Shown here: positions 24,401 to 38,100 of the stretch, piece by piece
Position numbering within the stretch: the first letter of the stretch is position 1
Layout: each line of letters starts with the position of its first letter
DNA from: Macquaria australasica
Taxonomy: Eukaryota; Chordata; Actinopteri; Centrarchiformes; Percichthyidae
DNA length: 64,000 nucleotides
Assembly (NCBI GenBank): GCA_005408345.1
Contig: SEMN01000203.1
Location: forward strand, 186,001-250,000
Reading direction: 5' to 3'
Position numbers and translations under genes: made by a program
The notes under the pieces: generated by a model
Told to the model about the DNA's origin: nothing
Database searches by the model: none
What the model saw: only the letters and a program-made list of their open reading frames with translations

Positions 24401-27400
24401 GTTCTTTAATCCTCTAATGTACCTCAGCATGCAGCTATCTGACACAGGTGTGTGAATCAAAATACAACTATCTGTGATGTTCCCAGAGATGCTTCTACTG
24501 GATCTGTAGAGTTATAGGCTTCACAGACTTGAAAGACCTCACCAAAGAACTCAACAGCAACTATGACCCTTCAGTTCTACCGGACAAGTGTAACAAAATC
24601 TGGGTTGTGTTTGTTTGGCGTAGGCTGCTGTCCAATAATAACAGAAACAGTATTTTCATGGACCATCACAGATAAACAGTCCAGCTTTTCTGCCAACAAA
24701 GACACACAACTTTAGACAACACACAAGAGCATACAGTATACAGACAAAAGTTGGACAAAAAAAAGCAGTAAAGACAATACAATATGTGTAAACACACTAA
24801 CTGTTGGAGAGGAACTGCATATTTTTCATTGGCTGTGATAATATGATTATTGTTCCAATAAGTTACAGCAAACATCAAGAGTAGTTGCATGTGGTCATGT
24901 ATATTTATGAATATATGGATTATACCATGCACCTTCCTCCTTCTCCTCTCTCCTGGTCTTCATCACTACTCTAAACCTCCCACGTGGATGACAACAACAA
25001 AGAAGAGGTGGATGAAGAGGAGGAGCAGTATGAGGAGCAGTAACAGGAAGTGCCGGACCAAGACGAGGAGGAAGAGGAAGAATCAGACTAGGAGAAGCAG
25101 GGAGAGCAGGTGGGAGACAACAAGAAATGAGAGGAGGAGAAAGACAACAAGGATGTGGAGGAGGAAGAGGTGTAGAGGGATAGCAAGTCAGCGTAAGTGG
25201 TGAAGGTATGGAGGGAGGTAGTTGGAAAGAAAAAGAAGAAAAGGAGAGTGAGGGAAGGGTAGTGCATCTGATGATCACAAAGCCAAATCTATTTGGAGAC
25301 ATGACAGAAAAAAGTGCAAGGACAGAGAGCCAGGAAAGAAAGTTTCATGTTCTCTCTCTGAATGGATGAGAGTTTTGAAGCTCTTGAGCCCACAGCTGAG
25401 CAACACAGCACGGCTACTCTCCATTTGATTATGCAACCACAATCACACTTTAGCGGGACAGGATATTATTGCTTTATATGGGGGCTAAAAATACAATGGC
25501 AGGTTATAACCAGCCAAAATCCATTAAAAACTTAACACCGGCTGTACTCCAAGAAAGATTTATTGGTGAAATTGAATTTGCTTTTAAAAAGAGCTTGTAG
25601 GATGATATGCTGCAGGGTTCAGCAGAGACGAGGTTTGTTAACGTATTCCTACATATTTATGTTATTTCAAGCACTGACATTGTGGGTGCATGGTTGGTCA
25701 GAAAATAAAGCGCATTTAATATGGGGAAAACGGGGATAAAATAATCTAGGTTCAGTTAAGATAATGTTATTTAGTTCAGTTTTCTGTTCTGGTTTCATTA
25801 GAAATTCTAAAAAGCTAGAAGTATTTTGTCTGTGTGATTAGCTCAGGCTTAGAATGTCATTAAATAAGGATTTAACAAAGGAAGAAAAGCCACTAAAATG
25901 AACTATGTTTGGTGCTGAATTTATTTTGGTACTGTCCACTTTGAATTCTAATCTCTTACTAATGATTGTAGTTAGTATAGAGGGAGTGGACTGTGAAAAA
26001 TACAAATACCTGTAGGCTACAATGTAATGCAGTGCAAATGTAACTGTAATAAATACAAGTGACCTTGCTTATTATTATTCAGTTTCTTAAGTTAATTAAG
26101 TTTTACTTATTTGTGTGTTGGCTCTGTATGGTGTGGCAGGTTTTGAGGATGTACTTTGTTGTGGTAATGTTATAGTGGACTGTATTATACAAAAAGGTTT
26201 TCTGATATGTCTTCCGCCTCACAGCTTCACAAACTGCATCTCTAAAATCACAATATAATCTGATTTTACACAGTGTAAATAACAATTATAACATCATGCA
26301 ATTTTATATTAGTATTATTATAAAACATTGTACAGGAGTTTGGTGGGCTGGTCTGAGTCAAATGTCCCAGGTCGAGTGTTATTCCCTGTTTATGACTCCC
26401 ATTCTATTCAATTCTCTCTAAAGTACATAGAGTTCAAAAGTTGTCTTGAACGAGTCGTCTCTATGTGAAGAGACACAAAGAGTATGTCTGTCACAGTTGA
26501 TGGACGGGTGTACAAAGTGACTTGGACATTGGAATCTGTGTCCTGTGTCCTAAATTTTGGTTTCCTTTAACCATGACAATGGTTTTTGCAAAGACTTTAG
26601 AGTGTCCTTAACAATAACTTGTTTGACCAACATCTTTCCCTAACTTTAATTGAGTAGTTTTAGTTGCCAAAACTTCAAAGATAATTAGGGTTTATTCCAA
26701 TGTTATTTTTTATTTTCGCTGTTGTGGTCATCACACCTAGAAAAACAAGTCAGATGGGGCAAGTAACATGAGAGGTCAGCGATCAGAAAGGTTTTAAAGC
26801 AGCACAAATCTGAAATTTAAGTCTAAGCCTCCAACAGTAAAACCACCAGGGCTCTGTGTAGGTGATCTAAAGCAGCCATTCTCAACCAGTGGGCTGGTGC
26901 CCAATGGTGAGCCTCAGAGCGCCATCTAGTGGGCCGCGGAGGCAGTGGCACTGTCAAATGGTGAGATTAAAATGTAAAAAATTTTTGGGTAATTTACAAA
27001 GTTATTTTCACCAGGGTGAAATCAGGTCTAAATTTCATCGGGTGAAATATGGTCTAAATCTAAACGTTTAATCGTCTACAAATAGTCGGTGAAAAACATT
27101 TAGTTTTGAACCTATTTTGAACATCTTCTCAACCTTTACATTTAGACCATACTTCACTGAAATATGGTCTAAATGTAAACGTTTAATCAATGTCTACAAA
27201 TAGTCGGTGATTTGTGCTGAATGTGGTGAAATCCTGTGAAATGAGGCGCTACAACCATTGAAGCTGCAGAGACACTTAAACACAAAGGACTCAGTATGTG
27301 ATGTTTTTTTTCTCATTTATTTGGGAAGGTGGTCCTCAGAAATGTTTTAACAATCAGAACAACAAACAAAAGTTATGTTTACATTCAGTGTTACTCACCA

Positions 27401-29106
27401 AAACACATTACATGTATCCTTGAGGTCTAATAAACGCTTGAAGGTGTTTCCTTTCTCATAAAACATTTGCAAAGCTGTTTTATTTATCATTTATTTTCTT
27501 TTTAAACTGGAGGTTGTGTGTATACTGGAAGGAGGCCCAGATGAATGTAAAGTTGGTCTGAAAACAGGCCATAACAACTCAATGGGCTGCAATGCATTTT
27601 CTTAAAGGAGGTTTTGCATACAATAGAAGAAGGTCCAGATGTATCTATGAAAAAATAAGAAAGCTTTTGACAAAAATCTAATTAGCTCTCTTGGCCATTT
27701 TGCAAGCACTTTTGAAACACTCCCCAACTTCAAGCTCCTCCACAGTCAAGTTGCGAGGTACCAATCTTCAATATGGGATCATGAGGTAAAAGTTACACCT
27801 GTGGAACGTCAAGCTTTATCCTGCACTGCATAACAAATCTGATGAGATGCTATTCACGATAAACATCAGTGAATGCCTGAATATCAAACTTTAAACACCT
27901 CTGTGTTTTAGCCTGTGGCCTATTTGTTTACATTTTGGCACATCTGCATGATGGAAAGTCATGCTGCTTTGGCTACAAGCAGTTCCTGTTGGCACCGTAC
28001 AGACAACAACCAACAAGTATGAATCTGATGATTAGGAGACAAGATCTGAAATCATAAGGAGTGCCTTTTTCTATGATTTCCAAACTGATTTATGGACATT
28101 TATCCTCAATGGACATCGAAGATCCTGAACGCACTGTAAAGAGTGAGTTAGCAGTTTGTCTGTGTGTTTGGATTTGACTAAATAATGATTCTGAGAAGTC
28201 GTGTGACGTTAGTGGCAAATTGTGTCAATGGAGTGGCAGGTCAGAGTAAAGATTGTCTGAGGGTACCTAAACCTGACAAGTACACCTTTGAAGAGGCATC
28301 ACTCTCCAGTAAAGCTGGCCCAGCCCAGTTGTGGCTTCTCATTAATGCATGGGAAGTCTGAGCTTCTGGGGGAACCTTGCTGAAAAAGTAAATCTGAGAG
28401 GGTATGTGAGAGTGTATGTGTGTGTTGGGAGTAGACGGAAAGAAAAAACTGTTTTCTGAAGAGAATGTGCACATGCTTGCCTTATCTAAAAGAGCTTCAA
28501 AGTCTCAGGCAGCTCCAGTGTGCTGGTAATCAGCAATAGTATGAATATCAATTTATTTTATGGGACCCCCATGAAGAAAAGATGGTACATCTCAATTGGC
28601 TTACCCTGATTTATAACACCAACAAGCATATTTATCTGTGTTGACCTTTTGACTAGTCGCCCCTCAGTTGTCAGACTGGTTAGTTAGTAACTGCAACTGA
28701 TTTTTACACTGTGAGTAAAGAGTTAAAGTGGTGACATTTTATTCCACCCCCACTCTAACATTAAAGGTTCCCGGTTGGAGTTTAGACCTCTAGGAGCGCT
28801 ATGGAGTTGTTTTTCTACGACTGGGTCCCTGTTCTGTTTATCTCATGTAAATTTTCTGTTTGGATTCATGACGTGCATGCATAAACAGCTGGCTTCCCAT
28901 GATGGCACAAAATAAGTGACATGCATATGAAACACATGGAAATTGCAGATTTTATGTATGAGATTCATTATATATGAGTGTGTATGAAGGTATGCGTTTG
29001 CGTGTGCATGTGTGCATGCATGTGTTGTGGGCATGATTATATGATTATGTGACCCATAGTACACATTTGTAAGTAGGTGTGTGTCTCTTTCCGTATGTGT
29101 GTGTGT

Positions 29107-29169
<63 letters not shown>

Positions 29170-32100
29170 TGTATGTATCTCTCACCGAGCCACCTGGTTG
29201 ATAACAGGAGCAAAGTTGGTTGGGCCGTACAGCTGAACAGTTCGCAGGCTCTGGAAGTAAGCCTCTAGTACACCGTCGATGCCCACACAGTTTGGGTTTT
29301 CTGTATTTGAGTTCTGCAAGAGAGAAAACTCAGTTTGTGAAAAAAACATCGAATCTATTGGAAAGAAACCAATAAATGTTTTGTGTTGTCTTAAAAAAAC
29401 ATTGGCCATCAGTCATATTGTTATTTAAACCTAGGACTCTAACCAAATCTAATTACCAATACCCATGGTGTATGTGCCAAACGTTGAGTGAGTATTCACC
29501 TCTGACCGCTGACACCATTCTCTAGGCCTGACTCATATACCTTTAAATGTCCTTGAACCCTACCCTCACCCGAGCAAAGAGCAGATACTCAGCAGCATGA
29601 CCTGGCCTTATATGTACATTGTATCTGCTTAAGCTTAACTGCACTGGCTGGCCCCACTGGCTTGATAAACAGTTTCATCTATATGCCATGGCCCGCTCAG
29701 TAGTGCAGACACCACAAATATTAATCTAGTTCACTAGTCTTACAAATGGCCACACATGAATCATATGTCTTAAAGCTTGAGTGCGGGACTTACATATAAA
29801 CATATAAATGAACATCCTTTACATTCAAGCCATTGCCAGACAAGTTCAAACAATGCTGATGATTAAGCCTATCACTGCCAGGTAAATCTCTCTGTATTTC
29901 GCAGTATACCTGAGTTTTTAAATCTGATGTGAGTGGCGAAATTCCCACACTGGCGCACCGGTAGTGATGTGATGTGTTTGCCACAGAGCCATGTAGAGAG
30001 AGAGTCGTGTCAACAGAAGATCAAAATGCTTGATCGTCACGTGATTCACGTAGACTTCAGATAGTTCTCTCTACATGGCTCTGGTTTGCCAAAGCTGAAG
30101 GGGGAAGCGACCGTAGCGACGGAGTAGGCTACAGCAACTAGGAGCATGATGGAAAAACCTAAGAAGCGTCCAAGAAAAGTTTCTGATGCTCCAGATAAAA
30201 AAGAAACTTGCTGTTCAGAGGAAGGATTACAGTCGGAAAAAAAGTGACCGAAGGCGAGGACAAACACGGATAACCATTGGTGTAGCTTTTCCTCGTTGGA
30301 GAGGCTGAAAGAAGAGCAGGGACTGAGGGCAGACAGGATGTGGCGTTACTGCTCTTGGACAGGTTGGTCTTTGTAAAATATTTGGAGTAGACTATGTAGC
30401 TATTACATTTACTCTACCTAATTAATGGATTATTGTCGTGGAACTGTGGAAATTTGATGGGGGCGAGCTCACCTGTAGGCATAGGTCATGAGCATGCATC
30501 AACAGTGTTTGTAATTACTCTCACTGCCAGAAGGAGGAGACACTCCAGTTTTAAACCTGGAGTGTAAGAGTGCAGTCATCGTACAGGGTCATCCAGTGGG
30601 CACTCTCTCAATAACTGCTGTTTGGTTGAGCTGGGACCACTGTACCTGCACCTACACACTCAACACAGCCCTCCGAAGCAAACTAACACTGTCCAACACT
30701 GTTGACTGGCCAGTGTGTACAAATAAAATAAATAGCTAATTACGGTGCACTAAGCATAACTTGCAAAGGCCAGTTGAATCCTTTGAGGATGGCATTTTCT
30801 CGGCAGAGGTTCTAACTAACTGTCTGTATATTCAGCTGGAGGATCATCGGCACCAGGTCCAACAAAAGACCTGGCGTGCTCAACTCCAATGTCTTTAGAG
30901 TATGATGGATGCCGACCGAAAAATCACACAACAGTCATTAGTGATTAGTGATTAGTACCAGCCCAGTCAGTCTGGTTTAATTTTGTGCTTGCCTTTTGAT
31001 ACACACTCAGTACTAGAGAGTTGTTCCTAATAAAGTAGCCACTAGGTAGGATGCCCACTTACCCCAGAGGAGCCTGAATTCTTTGTGACATGGATTCTAC
31101 ATGGTACTAAAAACATTCCTTGGAGATTCTGGTCCATGTTGAAATCATAGCCTCATGCAGTTTTTGCTGATTTATCGGCTGCAGATTAAAGGAATGTCGG
31201 GAATGCACAAAATGAACTGGTTTGTGTGACGTGTCGTCTGACCATATCGGAGGCCAGAAGTGTTTATAGCTGTTCCGAACAGACACACTCAAAGTGAAGT
31301 CTCTATAACTAAAGGTGACAAGCCTTCACTTATAGAGGCGGGATGCGATATTGTTTAAATATGGGGATACCAGCGCACACTTTCAGACAGTTGAACACAC
31401 AAAAAGCAACAAAAATAGTTTTGTAAAAAATGAAAAAAGCGAGCTTGAGAGATAAGTTGAATTATCACCTCCACACACCTGGGCAATCACCTCCTGAAGT
31501 GGTTGCTCGACCATCCAACAAGCACTTCTACTGACCCTACTATTTGCATATGGCAGCAGAAATTGAGATTCATCAAATCAGTCAACATTTTTCCAGTCTT
31601 CTTCTGTCCAGTTTTGGTGAACCTGTGCTGCTGTAGGCCATCCACTTCAAGGTTCCACATGTTGTGAGATCAGAGATGCTCTTCTGCAGAGCACTGTTAT
31701 AATGTCTGTTTATTTGAATAACTGTTGCCTTCCATCGTTATAACCATCATAACTCACAAGATGTTTTTTGTTATTTGCGTCTTTCTCTGCATACTCTAGA
31801 GATTGTTATGAGTCATGAGATGTCATGAGATCAGCAGTTTCTGAGATACCCAAACCATCCTGTCTGGAACCAACCATCATTCAGGCCCCATTTACACCTG
31901 GAATTAACATGTAATATATGTAATAATGTATAACGACATGGGCATTTGCATTTACACCTGTTATTAGAAGGCATTCTTGTTGTCTTGATTCTGCCTGCAA
32001 AGTGAACAAATCTCAATATGCAAATTAGTTAGGCAGGGATGGTGGACAATAATAATGGCGCACATCATGTCAAGGGAAGAAATGCCATTGATGGTGTCAT

Positions 32101-35100
32101 TCATTTCTGAATAAATTTTTGCAAGGGAAGACTTTTTCCCTTCGAGGTTCTGCTACTACTTGTAGCTTTTACTAGATTTGATTAAGCTAGCAGGTAGAGG
32201 TGGAGTTTGTTGACCTTTCAACTTTCTTAAGAATGTGACATTAACACCTGACTCAGATCTGATTACAATGCAAGCCAGACCTCCAGATGTGGTCTGGATG
32301 ATCAAATCGCATTCTGATTACAATATATTCTGTGTGCATTTATACCTGCATTAACATGCATTGTTCTGTATCCATATAGGAAATCCAGATACAGATTACA
32401 TGTTAATGCCAGCTATAAATGTTCATACATCACATTTCTTCCCCATTCTGATTCTGATCTGTACAACAACTGAACCTCTTGGCCATGTCGCCATGCTTTT
32501 ATGCACTGAGTTGCTGCCACATAATTGGAGAATTAGATATTTTCATTAATGAGCAGCCATAGAGTTGTACCTAATTAAGTGGCAACTAGGTGTGTAGACA
32601 GATAAAGCAATATTGCCAATCCATGTTCCTAGCATGGCTTAAAACTGTCATATATCATGTGAGAAGAAAATATAGAATATATTTCACGTATTCACGTGTT
32701 CTGAAATCTCCCAAGTTACATGAATTACATGTGGATTTTCACTTGTGACACTTTTGCAGCTGATAGAAGTTGCACTCGTCTGATCACTCTGACACTTCTG
32801 CTCTGTTCTGCCCAAACTAGTCACCTCTTAAGACTGTATTATTTAGATAAGCTTGGTTCCAATCTGTGAGAAGCTTGTTCATTTCCTTCTTCAGTAAAAA
32901 AGAAGATACATTACATTGTTAAAAGCAATGATTGACATCTTAACCCTCTTATTTCTAACAAATCCCCAAACACAGTAGTGTCTTTAGATTCTTTTTCACT
33001 CTGTGAAATACTCTCCCAGCATCACTGTTGTAAATGTGAAGTTCATCACTGCACCATACATACAGCCATTCATCCCCACAATACTTTTTGAACCCAGCCA
33101 AGGTCAAACATCTCCTGATCACTGCTTTGAAAAGCTGCGGGTATATTCAGAAACACACTTAAGTTGGTCTTTCTGAAGAATGAAGAGATGTCCTTGATCA
33201 GAATCATATTAATGTTCTCTTGCTTTTGCCTTTTCTTTTATTAATTAAATAGTATGAACTTGAGGGACACAGAAAGTGCACTGGTACTTCTTACAAGGTC
33301 CTTCAGGCAAATAACACCAAATCATACTTCAAAAGAAATATTGGACCAGGTTGCTCTTTAGTTTGCAGAAGTCTCATTAATTTTAAAGGTGTGTTCAGAC
33401 AGAAAGTGAAGTAAATTTTAGCTTTGTGTCATTCAGGCAAATTTGACTGCTGGACCATTTGTGTTTATTCACCAATATACCAACTGTACAGATGTAAGCT
33501 GTAAGATAGTGGGCAACCATATCAGTGGGAGTGGGCCTGTATGTATGTGTTGAGTTCAGAAACTCCAGTTCTGTCTGTTATTTCCCTCCAGTCTCTCCTT
33601 TGTCCTCTTGTCTCTGTACGTTTATGAAGCAGATTCATAAAGCCCTCGGATAAGCGTGAATCTTTCTTCTGCATACCACTAAGGGATGACTAATTGTTGC
33701 TAATTACTTGGTAGGATGTCTTAACTAAGGTTTGTATGGAAATGTGATTGAAAGACATTGGACCTCATGCAAAAACATTTTCATATTCTTATCTTAAACC
33801 TCTCTTATTTTTTTCTGTGTTTTCTGTGAACTCCTACACTGCACAAACCTGTTGTAAATTGAGTGCTCCAACTTGATGAATTCCACCTATTCATGAGTAG
33901 GAGCGTGTTTGTGATATTTGATCATTAGCATAATCAATGTCCCCAAATTACTATGTGAAGCTAAAGCTGTGTCTCAATTTGCGTTCTTCCGTACACTTGC
34001 CATTTTGAGTGCCTAAGTGCATTCACATTGACAAGTATGGCAAAATCAGTGCACTATGAGTACCCTGATGGTGTACTCATAGCGGTCAGAAAGTTGAGTG
34101 TGTAACGCTGGACACTTCTCACCCTCAATGGTCGCCATCTTGGCTACGTAGCAGAGGACCACCAAAGTATGAAAATGTCGGCCGCAGTTGCGATTGTTAT
34201 GGTTAACATCGCACTAAAAGTAAAAGTATGTTCATTTTTATTCATTTTTAATAAAATGAATTGAAATCAAGTAAGCAAACAAGCTGGCAGATATTCTGGC
34301 GGGCGACAGCCGCGGTAAAATGATGCTGACAATGCTCCAGTTGCAATTGGCTATTAAAAAGAAGAAGAAGAACAAGCGATCCAATGTTGCAATCATCATT
34401 TCCAGTAAGTGCACAACGGCCATGTTCTTTTTTCAAGATATATGATATTTCTCCCTAGGGAACAATACATACATAAATCTGATATATGACAAAATATGTA
34501 AATTACATAGTGTATATGTCCATGTATGTCTCACACATATGTGCTTATAGATGTGATGTACATATACAGTAAGTCACCATATATTAAATAACCCTAACCC
34601 TTTTGCTGGCTGTTGTAACGCTGAAAATTTCCCCGCTGTGGGACAATTAAAGGCTTATCTTATCTTATCTTATATACTCATATCATATACCTCATCGGAC
34701 TGCATCCAGAAGACATTCAAACTTTCTGAATGAAACACATCGTTTTTTCTGGAGCTTTTGATGGAAGAAGCTAACGAGTGAGCTATCTCACTTCCTTCTC
34801 ATCTCTGTTGAGAGCTGCACATGTGCAGTACCGATCAGGCAGGACAGGATTAACAGAGTGACTCCAGAGTGGAATGAATTCTGTTATGACTGTCCAGACT
34901 GCATTGCAAAAAATCAGACCTGTATCTGATTTAGGACCACATTTGAAAGTGGCCCGAATCAGAGTTGAAAAGATCAGAGCCCGTGTGATTTGTGCTGTTC
35001 ACACTGTTATAAAAAATCTGATCTGAGTCACATATGAGCAAAATAAATTGGAGTTGGGCCACTTTTGCCTGCAGTCTGAACGTACCCACAGAGACAGCTT

Positions 35101-38100
35101 AAGTGTACCCCATGCTCTCTACAAGCTCAACTGGACTGTTCCTCACAACATCCCAGGTGAGAAACGAACTGAGGAAGATAAGGGTGGGGAAGGCGGCGGG
35201 CCCAGACGGCATCAGCTCCAGACTTCTGAAGTCCTGTGCGGACCAGCTGTGTGGGATTGTTGAACACCTGTTCAACCTGAGTCTGAAGCTGGGGAGGTGC
35301 CAAAACTGTGGAAAACATCGTGTCTGGTTCCTGTGCCGAAGACCCCACACCCCAAGGACCTCAATGGCTATAGGCCAGTGGCATTGACCTCTCACCTGAT
35401 GAAGACCCTGGAGAGACTGGTCCTTGTTCACCTGCGTCCGCTGGTGAGCCCATGTATGGACCCTCTGCAGTTTGCCTACCAACCCGGCATTGGGGTGGAT
35501 GACGCTGTCATTTACCTACTTCACACATCTCTCTCTCACCTAGAAAAGGCTGGAAACACTGTGAGGATCATGTTTTTTGATTTCTCCAGTGCTTTTAACA
35601 CCATCCAGCCCAGGATTCTGGGGGACAAGTTGGAGCACGCTGGGGTGGACCATCACCTGGCAGCATGGATCCTGGACTACCTCACAAACCGACCACAGTA
35701 TGTGAGGTTACAGGACTGTGTGTCTGACACACTTCTCTGCAGCACAGGGGCTCCTCAGGGAACCGTTCTGGCGCCTTTCCTGTTCACCTTCTACACAGCG
35801 GACTTCACCCATAACACTTCGAACTGTCACCTGCAGAAGTTCTCTGATGACTCTGCCATCGTCGGCCTCATCACCAACGGGGATGATGGGGAGTACAGAG
35901 AACCGACCCAGGGTTTTGTGGGTTGGTGTCAGCAGAACCGCCTCCAGATCAACGCGAGTAAAACCAAAGAGCTGGTGGTGGACTTCGGCAGGCGCAAACT
36001 CCCTCCACCTACACCAGTGAACATCCAGGGAACGGACATTGAGATTGTGAGATCGTACAAGTATCTGGGTGTTCACTTGAACAGCAACCTGGACTGGTCA
36101 GACAATACGGACGCTCTGTTTAAGAAGGGCCAGAGCCGTCTCTTTTTGCTTAGGAGACTAAGGTCTTTTGGAGTGCAGGGTGCGCTCCTGAGGACTTTCT
36201 ATGACTCTGTGGTGGCATCAGCTGTCTTGTATGGGGTGACCTGTTGGGCCAGTGGCATCTCTTCCAGGGATAGAAAGAGACTGGACAGACTGGTAAAGAA
36301 GGCCAGCTCTGTCCTTGGATGCCCTCTGGACCCAGTGGAGGTGATGGGAGGCAGGGGAATGGTGGCCAAGCTATCATCACTACTGGAGAACACTTCCCAC
36401 CCCCTACATGTCACTCTTTCAGAACTGGGCAGCTCCTTCAGCGACCGGCTGCTCCACCCGCGGTGTCTGAAGGAGAGGTACCGTAGGTCTTTTCTGCCTG
36501 CTGCTGTCAGACTCTATAATCAGTACAACTCCCGGTAATCTACACTTGACTGTCAGTGTGCAGACTGTTCACTACTATACTTCATCTGCTGCTGTGCATT
36601 ATCTTCATACATATATTATATTCATGATGTTATCTACTTCATATGTTGCTGTGAAATATTTTTCATATACATGTATATTATATATGTGCAACATTTTTAT
36701 CTTATCTATTTGTTCATACTTACAACTGCACTCAGTCACTCTATTATTTATTTCTGTCTATACTGTGTATAGGACTATTTTTCTATTCTTCTATTTATTT
36801 TTATTGTATTTCTATATATGACACTTTTGCTGGCTGCTGCAACGCTAAAAATTTCCCCGCTGTGGGACAATAAAGGCTTATCTTATCTTATCTTATCTTA
36901 CCACAGTGAAGCTCCCTGGTGGCTCTGTTATGGTAAAGGCTGCATTTTCTTTGCAAAGTATTACTCATATTCAGATTGTAGAAAAACATTTCTGTGCTGA
37001 ATATGATATGATGAAATTATATTTACCGTTACATATCACCAGACCACATTGACCATTTGCAAATCATCAAACAATGATGACACATTGTCAGAGTACCATA
37101 TGTCCGTGTTTCTTTTGCAGTGACCTGATGTCTTCTCTTTTTCAAAGGCAGGTTCACACGCATGCTCTGAAGCTTCCCGCTATCTCTCTCCAAGATTACT
37201 TTTGAATTATTTCCTCTGAGACTGAAGTTTTTGTTTAATAATATGGATTTCTTAAAAGCATGAAAAACAGATTCAGAAGCCAGTGTTAATTAAGCACTGA
37301 CACAGAGGAGCTATGCAGTAGAAGCTCCAAGTTAATCAGTGTCAAATAATGCTTACAAAAGACAAATATTTGATCTAATGTCATTATGACGGAGAGAGCA
37401 CTTCAAGGTACACTGACTCTTCATTTATTGTTGCAAATGTGAGCTATTTAATTATTATTATTATTAACAATTAACAATTTAATTAGATATGCTCATATGT
37501 TCTTTATTAGGAGTTAATATATACAAGTGCTGCTGGTTAAAAATTATTAATTCAAATGAATTATTCTGGTCTTTATCTGAACCAGGGATGTGTCTAATTA
37601 AGGAGGCCTTTTGCACAATGACAGCTTCCCTTTCTCATCAGTATACTTCTGCACAGGTTATCTCTAGCTGTTCTACATGAGCACATATATAATGAGACAA
37701 GATACTAAAACTTTACATTTGATTAACTCTAGATTGCTTGACGTGCATCAAGCAGTTTCCAAACAACAGTTAATTAGGGTTGCCTCAGCATGACGCGACA
37801 CCGGCATTTGTCACGGTGAGGTGAACTCTAATTGGGAAAGCTGATCGAGCGGCCACTCACATGGAAAGGAGCAAAGTTATACAATATAAGTGATAAATCT
37901 AGACAAGCCAGATGCTGGTGCTCTCGTCCACCACTGACTTCTAACTGGGATGGAGTCAGGAAGCTCATGGGATTTGACAAACCTGATTGAAAACGACAGT
38001 TTCAGGTCAGAGAAAGAAAATTCTCCAGTCCACTAATGAAAGACCTGAGGCGTGTCATTAAGATGTTTATACCCATATGAAAAAATCTGGACATATTATT

